Assembly: GCA_017379255.1 (NCBI GenBank)
Contig: JAFNWZ010000244.1
Location: 1 to 5,057 of the forward strand
DNA: 5,057 nucleotides
Reading direction: 5' to 3'
Source: Akkermansia sp.
GTDB lineage: Bacteria; Verrucomicrobiota; Verrucomicrobiia; Verrucomicrobiales; Akkermansiaceae
The position numbers were made by a program, and so were the translations under genes. The notes beneath the pieces are model-generated. The model was given only the letters and a program-made list of their open reading frames with translations. It was not told the DNA's origin and searched no databases. Below are positions 1 to 5,057 of this stretch, in pieces. Position 1 is the first letter of the stretch; each line of letters starts with the position of its first letter.

Positions 1-1
1 C

Positions 2-50
2 GGGTGACAGAATGCGACGCTTTATGTTGATGCTTAGCTTTCTGTCACCC
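2..50. repeat. Imperfect inverted repeat at left edge
   Basis: The arms gggtgacagaa (2-12) and ttctgtcaccc (40-50) are perfect reverse complements over 11 bases. Further matched pairs (14-15 with 37-38, 17 with 35, 19-20 with 32-33) continue inward with mismatches. The left arm and the bases after it (2-20) recur in the same orientation at 5028-5046 with one difference. No transposase lies nearby. The element could be a dispersed palindromic repeat or a remnant end of a small non-autonomous mobile element. It has no T-tract on either side, so an intrinsic terminator is unlikely. Confidence 0.6.
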
Positions 51-91
51 ACTCACTGCGTTCGGGGTTTTGGTTGTTTTATTGTTTAACC

Positions 92-192
92 CGGGGTTCC
101 GCGACTTCGTCGCTCCACCCCGCGCTAACGGCTGCCGTCCCTGTCGGGACTCCAAATTCCGCTCGCTTTGCTCGCTGATAAATTACAATTTA
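92..192. repeat. Cluster of small palindromes and a direct repeat
   Basis: Four elements follow one another. A compound hairpin spans 92-122, with inner arms gcgac/gtcgc around a ttc loop and outer arms cggggt/accccg. A 5-bp hairpin at 137-150 has arms gtccc/gggac around tgtc. A direct repeat of gctcgc separated by ttt lies at 161-175. A near-perfect palindrome, taaatt-ac-aattta, lies at 179-192. The packing of unrelated small symmetric words in about 100 noncoding bases looks like an intergenic repetitive element of the REP or mosaic type. Family identity is unknown to me, and copy number cannot be judged from one window. Confidence 0.55.
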
Positions 193-356
193 CGTTGCCT
201 TTCTAATGAAGCCGACGCGTAACTTCGGTTCTTTAATCACGTTAGCATGTTTTGACGAACATATCCACCAGCAAATCTGAAACAGGCCCCATTATTTCAA
301 GAAAGCGTTCTCCTGGCAATCATTGCCCCCCGCCAACACTACCGTAAACGGTTGAT
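193..356. other. Intergenic stretch with no recognisable gene
   Basis: I see no plausible coding region, tRNA or rRNA here. Minor symmetric words are present: ggcaat-c-attgcc at 315-327 and accgt-aa-acggt at 341-352, the latter just before the T-tract side of the transketolase terminator. These are short enough to arise by chance. They could equally be binding sites for a gene to the left of the window. Confidence 0.5.
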
Positions 357-394
357 AAAAAAGAATGCCGCGCAGCTGTCACCAGCTGCGCGGC
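357..394 (-). terminator. Strong intrinsic terminator of the transketolase gene
   Basis: Read on the minus strand, a perfect 12-bp GC-rich stem (367-378 paired with 383-394) is closed by the tetraloop GTGA, a GNRA-type loop. It is followed by ATTC and then six T residues (362-357). It begins about 37 bases after the transketolase stop codon. A smaller hairpin, AGGTC/GACCT with a 7-base loop at 405-421 followed by TTTT, lies between the stop and the main stem and might act as an accessory terminator. No matching T-tract exists for plus-strand transcription. Confidence 0.92.
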
Positions 395-431
395 GCGTAT
401 GAAAAGGTCTGGCTTTGACCTCTGACTGAAA

Positions 432-2441
432 TTATTTCATGGCCTTGGCGTGGGCAATGATGTTTTCCACATTCATGCCCAGATCATGCAGCACCACATC
501 TCCCGGGGCGGAGAAGCCGAAGGAGTCGATGCCGATGATGCAGCCTTCCGTGCCCACGTAGCGGTACCAGAGGTCGGTCTTGCCGGCTTCGATGGCGAGG
601 CGGCGGGTGCAGGAGGCGGGCAGGATGCTTTCGCGGTAGGCGGCGTCCTGCTTGTTGAAGCGGAACATGGAGGGCATGGAAACCACGCGCACATCCGGGC
701 CCAGTTCCTTGGCAGCCTGCAGTGCGAGGATGAGTTCGGAACCGGAGGAGATGATGATGGTGCCGGGCTGCGCGGTCTGTTCCCTGAGGGCAATGTATGC
801 ACCCTTCATGGTGCCCATGCGGCGGGTTTGGGCGTCGATATCCACCACACTGGTGAGGCTGGGCACATTCTGGCGGGTGAGGATAAGGGCGGTCGGGCCA
901 TCGGTGCGTTCCATGGCGCACATCCAGGCACCGGCGGCTTCTTCTTCATCTGCCGGGCGCACCACATCCAGGTTCGGGATGACGCGCAGGCCGCTCACGG
1001 TCTCCACCGGCTGGTGGGTGGGGCCGTCTTCGCCCACGGCCACGGAGTCGTGCGTGAGCACATAGGTGACAGGAAGTTCGGAAAGGGCTGCTACGCGGAT
1101 GCTGGCGCGCATGTAGTCCACAAACACGCAGAATGTACCGGCGGAAACGCGGAAGATGCCGTCGTATGCCATGCCGTTGCAGATGGCAGCCATGGCGTGC
1201 TCGCGGATGCCGAACCAGAAGTTGCGGCCGGTGTAGTCAGCGGCAGAGAAGTCACCTGCGCCCTTGAGGTAGTTCTTGTTGGAGGAGAACAGGTCAGCGC
1301 TGGTGGAGAGCAGACCGGTGCAGGCTGCGCCGATGGCGTTCTGCGCCACTGCGCCGGAGGAACGGGTGGCTTCCTTGGCACCGGGGGCCCAGGTCGGGAT
1401 GAGCTCGTTGCTGGCATCGGCGCTCAGACCGTTGACGGAGAGATCCATGCAGAGGGCAAGCTCGGCGGCCTTTTCCGGGTTGGCATCGCTCCAGGCATCG
1501 AAAGTGGCCTTCCACTCGGCATAGGAGGCTTCGCGCTGGGTCTTGAGTCCGGCCATGTAGGCGCGCACATCGTCGGAAACGTAGTACTGCTGGTCGGTGG
1601 GCAGGCCCCAGTTGGCGTGGGCCTCGGCCCAGAGCTTGGCGCCGCCTTCGCCGTGACCCTTGGTGGTGCCTTCAAATCCGGGCACACCCTTGGCAATGGT
1701 GGTCCTGGCGATGATGAGCTTCGGGCGGCCGTTCTTCTCCAGGCGGCAGACGCGGAGGGTCTTTTCCACCTCGGCCATGTCGTGGCCGTCAATGGTGAAG
1801 GCATCCCAGCCCTGGGCGGTGAAGCAGGCGGCGATGTCGTCAATCTGGGTCACTTCGATGGGGGCATCCAGCGTGATGCCGTTGGCATCGTAGATGAGGA
1901 TGAGGTTATCGAGCTTGAGCGTGCCGGCAATGGCGGCAGCCTCGCGGGAAATGCCTTCTTCAATGCAGCCGTCACCGGCAAGGCAGTAGACATTGTGGTT
2001 GAAAATCTCGTGCTCCGGGGTGTTGAAGCGGGCGGCAGCGTGCTTGCCGGAGATAGCGAAGCCCACGGCATTGGCAATGCCCTGGCCCAGCGGGCCGGTG
2101 GTGCATTCCACACCGGGGCAGCAGCCGAATTCCGGGTGGCCGGGAGTGTTGGAGCCCTTGGCGCGGAAAGCCTTCACATCGTCCATGCTGACGCCGAAGC
2201 CTGTGAGGTGCAGCCAGCTGTAAAGGAACATGGAGCCGTGGCCGCCGGACAGGATGAAGCGGTCGCGATTGAGCCAGCGCGGCTCGGAGGGGTTCACGTT
2301 GAGCAGGTTACCATAGAGAACAGCGCCAATTTCAGCACAGCCCAGGGGCAGACCCATGTGCCCGGATGCTTTGTCGAAAATAGCGTCGATGGCAAGACCT
2401 CTGGCCTGATTTGCAGCCTTTTGAAGGATTTCCGTGTTCAT
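432..2441 (-). CDS. tkt: Transketolase
   Basis: This 669-residue protein matches the usual length of bacterial transketolases. It is expected to be a cytosolic, thiamine-diphosphate- and Mg-dependent dimer that moves two-carbon ketol units between sugar phosphates in the non-oxidative pentose phosphate pathway. The N-terminal ThDP domain shows SGH (H28), GGHGS (H68), PGHPE (H102), GPLGQG (116-121) and the GDG motif (156-158) with N187 about 30 residues on. H263 fits the substrate-channel histidine. The central domain shows R360, SAD (D383), GIREHAM with catalytic E414, and THDSVAVGEDGPTHQPVE-type pyrimidine-binding residues (H464, H476), then TRQN (R523). A C-terminal domain follows from about 545. 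All key residues are present. The ATG at 2441 gives an N-terminus that aligns with E. coli TktA; no Shine-Dalgarno sequence is visible. The gene has its own promoter upstream and a strong terminator downstream. Confidence 0.97.
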   Translation of the reverse strand: MNTEILQKAANQARGLAIDAIFDKASGHMGLPLGCAEIGAVLYGNLLNVNPSEPRWLNRDRFILSGGHGSMFLYSWLHLTGFGVSMDDVKAFRAKGSNTPGHPEFGCCPGVECTTGPLGQGIANAVGFAISGKHAAARFNTPEHEIFNHNVYCLAGDGCIEEGISREAAAIAGTLKLDNLILIYDANGITLDAPIEVTQIDDIAACFTAQGWDAFTIDGHDMAEVEKTLRVCRLEKNGRPKLIIARTTIAKGVPGFEGTTKGHGEGGAKLWAEAHANWGLPTDQQYYVSDDVRAYMAGLKTQREASYAEWKATFDAWSDANPEKAAELALCMDLSVNGLSADASNELIPTWAPGAKEATRSSGAVAQNAIGAACTGLLSTSADLFSSNKNYLKGAGDFSAADYTGRNFWFGIREHAMAAICNGMAYDGIFRVSAGTFCVFVDYMRASIRVAALSELPVTYVLTHDSVAVGEDGPTHQPVETVSGLRVIPNLDVVRPADEEEAAGAWMCAMERTDGPTALILTRQNVPSLTSVVDIDAQTRRMGTMKGAYIALREQTAQPGTIIISSGSELILALQAAKELGPDVRVVSMPSMFRFNKQDAAYRESILPASCTRRLAIEAGKTDLWYRYVGTEGCIIGIDSFGFSAPGDVVLHDLGMNVENIIAHAKAMK

Positions 2442-2450
2442 GCGAATTTG

Positions 2451-2478
2451 AGTATAACAGATGCGCCTTTATTGTAAA
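2451..2478 (-). promoter_or_regulatory. Sigma70-like promoter of the transketolase gene
   Basis: On the minus strand there is a TATACT -10 box (2451-2456) preceded by TGT (2457-2459), which makes an extended -10. It is paired with TTTACA (2473-2478) at a 16-base spacing. An overlapping TTGACT (2478-2483) is a better -35 by sequence but would need 21 bases. With either -35, transcription would begin near 2444, only about three bases before the ATG, so the mRNA would be nearly leaderless. This is inferred from sequence alone. Confidence 0.65.
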
Positions 2479-2510
2479 GTCAAAATGCACAATTAAAAAT
2501 GTAAAATAAC

Positions 2511-2533
2511 CTGCGCCACTGCGCGGAATTCCG
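2511..2533 (-). terminator. Weak terminator-like hairpins after the Aas-like gene
   Basis: Downstream of the TGA stop (minus strand) lie a 10-bp palindrome cggaattccg (2524-2533) and an overlapping small hairpin GCGC-AGTG-GCGC (2513-2524). An interrupted T-rich stretch follows, reading GTTATTTTACATTTTT. The stems are short and the T-run is broken, so termination would be partial at best and some readthrough into the transketolase gene is plausible. Confidence 0.3.
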
Positions 2534-2541
2534 GGGATGCA

Positions 2542-4731
2542 TCAATCCAATTTGATTTTGAGCATGCGGCAGGCCCCCCGGAAGCAGGTCTCGTAGTCAA
2601 GCTTGCCGTTGGGCAAGGTGGGAATGTATTTGACGGCAATGATGTGCCGCGGAGCCCAGCTGCTGGGCAGATGCAGGTTGGTGACTCCGTATCGCAGGGT
2701 GAGGTAATCCGGCGGGGTGACTTCCTGGTGCAGGGTGGAGAGCATCACGAGCTCCTCCCCGCCTGTGCGGCTGGGCACGCTCACCACAGCAAGCCTGCGT
2801 TCGTTTTCCTCCGGGGTCACGTTGTAGATTTTGTAGAGGATTTCCTCCAGCTGCACGTGGGGAATCATCTCATCCCCCATCTGGGTGAAGCGCACCTTGC
2901 GCCCCAGGATGGTGAGCAGGCCATCCGGCGTCATGTAGCCCACATCTCCCGTGCAGAACCAGTTGCCATGCATGCGCGGCGAATCTGCATTGCTGGTGCC
3001 CAGGTAGCGGGTGGAGACCGCCGGGCCTTTCAGCCAGACCAGCCCAGGATTGGAGGGCGAGGGAGAAGCTTCCGGGGTATACAGCCCGGTGATACGCACC
3101 GCTACGCCAGGCAGCGGAGCACCGATACCGCCCTTGCGGGTGGTGGGCAAGGTGGGGCGCGTGGTGTCCGGGTCGGAATCAGGCGCGGGCATGCCCGCGG
3201 CCGCAAAAGGCTGTACCTCAGCCGTGCCGTAGCTTTCCAGCAGCTGCAGACCGAAGCGCTGCACCGCGGCTTCTGCCAGACTGGCAGGCAGCTTGGCACC
3301 GCTGCTCAGGCAGTAGTGCAGCTGGGCAAAATCAGTGGGTTCCTTGGCGGCTTTGAGCATGGCGCGCAGGCCGGCCGGGGTGTTGATGAGCAGGGCTGTG
3401 CTGTGTTGCTTCACCAGGGTGCAGAGGCGCTTGCCGGCGGTGGCGGTGGGGTAGGTCACCATATCGAACCCACCCAGCAGTGGCAGCAGAATACCGCCGG
3501 TGAGCCCTGCGGGCATGTAGGCCGGAAGCACAGAGAGCAGAATATCGTGCCCGGGGCTCAGCTGCAGGCGGCTGCGCAGGCTCAGGGCGGCGGCCAGCAG
3601 CATGCGGTGCGTGAGCGGCACCCCCAGGGGCTTGCCATCCGTGCCGCCGGTAAAGACCACGGCGGCTTCGGCCTCCGGTTCAGGGGTGACCACTCCGGCG
3701 TGCTGCATGAGCTGCTGCGGAGTGCGCAGCTTTGCGATGGTGTTCCAGGCTTTCAGCTTCCACGGGCCTTGCTCGGCCAGCTCGGTATCGAGGTAGATAA
3801 GGTCGCGGCTGGGAGGCCAGGAGAACTGGCGCTGCATGTTGGTGAAGCGCGTATCCGTGATAAAGCGGGTAAGTCCCGCCTGCTGCACCATGTGCTCAAA
3901 CTGCTCCGGGGTGGAGGTGTAGTTGATATTGACCGCGCTGATGCCGGCCAGCAGGCAGGCCAGATTGGCAATGGTGCCCAGCTTGCCCGGCGGCAGAATG
4001 ATACCCATGCGGCTGTTGGCAGAGTGCTTTTCGAGCACGCTGGTGGCCATGACTGCGGCAGAGAGAATATCCCGGTACTCCAGGGTGGAATCATCCACGC
4101 CATCCAGCAGGCGGCCCTTCGGGTTGCGCAGCAGGGCCTCCACCAGCATCTGCGGCAGATTGGCATGCTCCAGCATGGGCAGGTGCTCCATCTGGCTGGT
4201 CTGGGCGTTCATCCACGCCGCCTGCACGCGCACGCCCAGCTGGTTGCCCGCGCGCTGCGGCGGGCAGAAGGTAATGTGCAGCAGGTCATACGGCTCGCGG
4301 GTGGTGATGGCGGCGTCAAAATAGTTATTGTACATGCCTGCATACACCGGCAGGGCATGCAGCGGCGTACCGTCGAAAAGCGAAAGCAGATTGGCAGGCA
4401 CATCTGCCAGGGTGCCGGGAGCCTGCAGCGGGCGCCCGGGCAGCATCACCACATGCCGCCCCATCTCCAGCTGCTGCCGGGTCTTTGCGATGATGGCATC
4501 GCGCCCCTGCTGGTTCACCGCGCACACAAAACCGGGGGATTTTGTCTCGCGCAGGCGGTTCATGACCGCCTCTCCCGGCATGAGGGTACTCTCCACCATC
4601 CACGCCACGCGTCCGGTGCCCCCCAGCGCTTTTTCCAGCTCCACCATGGTGGCCAGGTCTACGCGGTTCGGCACTACCAGTACCGGTTGTGCTGGTATGC
4701 CGTCTGCTCCGTCTATGCGTATCTCACTCAT
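2542..4731 (-). CDS. Aas-like protein: degenerate PlsC-type domain plus AMP-forming acyl-acid ligase
   Basis: This is a 729-residue protein; E. coli Aas (acyltransferase plus acyl-ACP synthetase) has 719. Residues 1-165 follow the Aas acyltransferase layout, with IRIDG...VLVVPN leading into the motif-I position. There the usual NHxSxxD reads PNRVDLAT (21-28), so the catalytic H and D are missing, and the FPEGR motif reads LPGRP (97-101). The ligase domain spans about 220-729: VNINYTS (267-273, as in Aas), P-loop FTGGTDGKPLG (360-370), SYGTAE (500-505), TGD (594-596), GRK (610-612) and the catalytic lysine in PNGK (K710). It therefore probably activates a fatty or other carboxylic acid as acyl-AMP and passes it to ACP or CoA. 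Acyl transfer by the N-terminal half looks doubtful. No clear membrane helix is visible, and the N-terminal helix of E. coli Aas is absent. The ATG at 4731 is chosen because it lies just before the conserved IRIDG stretch; no Shine-Dalgarno sequence is seen. A plain AMP-ligase with an unrelated N-terminal domain is the alternative. Confidence 0.88.
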   Translation of the reverse strand: MSEIRIDGADGIPAQPVLVVPNRVDLATMVELEKALGGTGRVAWMVESTLMPGEAVMNRLRETKSPGFVCAVNQQGRDAIIAKTRQQLEMGRHVVMLPGRPLQAPGTLADVPANLLSLFDGTPLHALPVYAGMYNNYFDAAITTREPYDLLHITFCPPQRAGNQLGVRVQAAWMNAQTSQMEHLPMLEHANLPQMLVEALLRNPKGRLLDGVDDSTLEYRDILSAAVMATSVLEKHSANSRMGIILPPGKLGTIANLACLLAGISAVNINYTSTPEQFEHMVQQAGLTRFITDTRFTNMQRQFSWPPSRDLIYLDTELAEQGPWKLKAWNTIAKLRTPQQLMQHAGVVTPEPEAEAAVVFTGGTDGKPLGVPLTHRMLLAAALSLRSRLQLSPGHDILLSVLPAYMPAGLTGGILLPLLGGFDMVTYPTATAGKRLCTLVKQHSTALLINTPAGLRAMLKAAKEPTDFAQLHYCLSSGAKLPASLAEAAVQRFGLQLLESYGTAEVQPFAAAGMPAPDSDPDTTRPTLPTTRKGGIGAPLPGVAVRITGLYTPEASPSPSNPGLVWLKGPAVSTRYLGTSNADSPRMHGNWFCTGDVGYMTPDGLLTILGRKVRFTQMGDEMIPHVQLEEILYKIYNVTPEENERRLAVVSVPSRTGGEELVMLSTLHQEVTPPDYLTLRYGVTNLHLPSSWAPRHIIAVKYIPTLPNGKLDYETCFRGACRMLKIKLD

Positions 4732-4739
4732 TCGGTGGG

Positions 4740-4753
4740 GGGGCGTGTGCCCC
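4740..4753 (-). promoter_or_regulatory. GC hairpin next to the start codon of the Aas-like gene
   Basis: On the minus strand GGGGC-ACAC-GCCCC forms a 5-bp stem ending eight bases before the ATG, where a ribosome binding site would normally sit. It overlaps a run of seven C residues (plus-strand G at 4737-4743). It could limit ribosome access or be incidental. There is no purine-rich Shine-Dalgarno sequence between it and the start. Confidence 0.3.
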
Positions 4754-4796
4754 AGTCTAGCATATCGCCTGCAAGCATACCAGCAAGAAAAACTGC

Positions 4797-4824
4797 ATAA
4801 TACGAAAATTCACATGTGTCCCAA
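4797..4824 (-). promoter_or_regulatory. Candidate sigma70-like promoter for the Aas-like gene
   Basis: On the minus strand TTGGGA (4819-4824) is followed by 16 bases and then TATTAT (4797-4802). The boxes match the consensus at 4/6 and 5/6 positions. The spacer contains the perfect 8-bp palindrome CACATGTG (4811-4818), which could be a regulator site or chance. This would give a leader of about 60 bases. A second, weaker candidate is TGCTAGACT, an extended -10 nearer the gene. Confidence 0.4.
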
Positions 4825-4866
4825 AGTTTCATGAGAACTGCTTTCAAATTCTTGTAGCACAGCTAA

Positions 4867-4895
4867 TTGACAATACGCTGCTAAAGTAATTTATC
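4867..4895 (+). promoter_or_regulatory. Possible rightward promoter with a consensus -35
   Basis: A perfect TTGACA (4867-4872) sits in AT-rich sequence on the plus strand. At 17 bases distance the -10 candidate is TTTATC (4890-4895), a poor match. It would point toward a gene beyond the right end of the window, reading through the hairpin array that follows. I rate it low. Confidence 0.2.
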
Positions 4896-4905
4896 TTCCT
4901 AATCC

Positions 4906-4994
4906 GCGGGCGAACTCCCGCCGAATTCTGAGCCCGCGCAAGCGGGTAAAAGATGAAAGGCAGGGGTAAGCCCGCGCAGCGGGCGCAGCCCCTG
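4906..4994. repeat. Array of three hairpins built on one CCCGC/GCGGG word
   Basis: Hairpin 1 (4906-4921) pairs gcggg with cccgc around cgaact. Hairpin 2 (4933-4946) pairs cccgc with gcggg around gcaa. Hairpin 3 (4961-4994) is compound, with outer arms cagggg/cccctg and inner arms gcccgc/gcgggc around gca. All six arms contain CCCGC or its complement, so alternative pairings between hairpins are possible. No T-tract of terminator type follows on either strand. It resembles a dispersed intergenic palindromic element. Confidence 0.6.
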
Positions 4995-5027
4995 TTATGC
5001 ACAAAAATATTATGGAGCCCATGGAAT

Positions 5028-5046
5028 GGGTGACAGAATGCGATGC
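5028..5046. repeat. Second direct copy of the left-edge repeat
   Basis: These 19 bases match 2-20 in the same orientation with one difference (T for C at the 17th base). In the left copy the matching inverted arm follows at 40-50. Here only 11 more bases are available and the window ends, so the partner arm cannot be seen. The surrounding 4732-5057 stretch contains no gene. Confidence 0.6.
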
Positions 5047-5057
5047 AACTTATTGAC

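Noticed and set aside
92..192. CRISPR array
   Set aside because: There is no regular direct repeat with unique spacers; the repeated words differ from each other and are palindromes of different sequence.
195..356. Possible tRNA or small RNA gene
   Set aside because: I could not assemble a cloverleaf or a promoter-terminator pair. The strong terminator at 357-394 has its T-tract only for minus-strand transcripts arriving from the transketolase gene.
450..2477. A plus-strand frame of about 675 codons lying antisense to the transketolase gene
   Set aside because: It is in exact codon register with the real gene and stays open because the sense gene avoids TTA, CTA and TCA codons. Its translation is rich in G, H and A with no recognisable domain, while the opposite strand carries a complete transketolase.
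2542..4731. Membrane-anchored full E. coli-type Aas with working acyltransferase
   Set aside because: The catalytic H and D are replaced, and no N-terminal hydrophobic helix is visible before the conserved IRIDG stretch, so I call it Aas-like only and give no gene symbol.
2644..4800. A plus-strand frame of about 718 codons antisense to the Aas-like gene
   Set aside because: Same codon-register effect of biased codon use. The product is of low complexity (G, H, Q, R rich) with no family signature, and the opposite strand carries convincing ligase motifs. Both genes showing the same effect simply suggests shared host codon bias.
2..5046. Composite transposon bounded by the direct repeats
   Set aside because: There is no transposase, integrase or resolvase between the repeats, the cargo is central metabolism, and the right-hand repeat is cut off by the window. 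Repeat identity alone does not support a transposon call.

Overview
The window holds two complete protein genes, both on the minus strand. One is a transketolase (432-2441). The other is a large Aas-like protein with an N-terminal acyltransferase-type region and a C-terminal AMP-forming acyl-acid ligase (2542-4731). They are flanked by two gene-free stretches rich in short inverted and direct repeats (1-431 and 4732-5057). The GC-rich coding sequence, the AT-rich promoters and the dense intergenic palindromes fit a Gram-negative bacterium with moderately high GC. The repeat style reminds me of Akkermansia-like Verrucomicrobiota, but that is recall rather than a search, and neither protein is diagnostic of a phylum by eye.

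Layout from left to right: a 10-11 bp inverted repeat (2-50); a cluster of small palindromes and a direct repeat (92-192); about 160 bases with nothing recognisable (193-356); a strong intrinsic terminator (357-394) for the transketolase gene; the transketolase gene; a 100-base gap carrying its promoter and a weak terminator-like hairpin for the upstream gene; the Aas-like gene; a leader with a plausible promoter and a GC hairpin next to the start codon; an array of three hairpins built from one GC word (4906-4994); and a second, direct copy of the left-edge repeat (5028-5046), which runs into the end of the window.

The two genes are co-oriented, but the transketolase appears to have its own promoter, so a shared operon is possible rather than required. 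Their roles are central carbon metabolism (non-oxidative pentose phosphate pathway) and, by inference, fatty-acid activation or phospholipid recycling. I see no functional link between them.

The most notable protein observation is that the acyltransferase-type half of the second gene lacks the HX4D catalytic motif, while its ligase half keeps the adenylation lysine and most core motifs. I found no mobile-element genes, CRISPR array, tRNA, rRNA or recognisable novel system.
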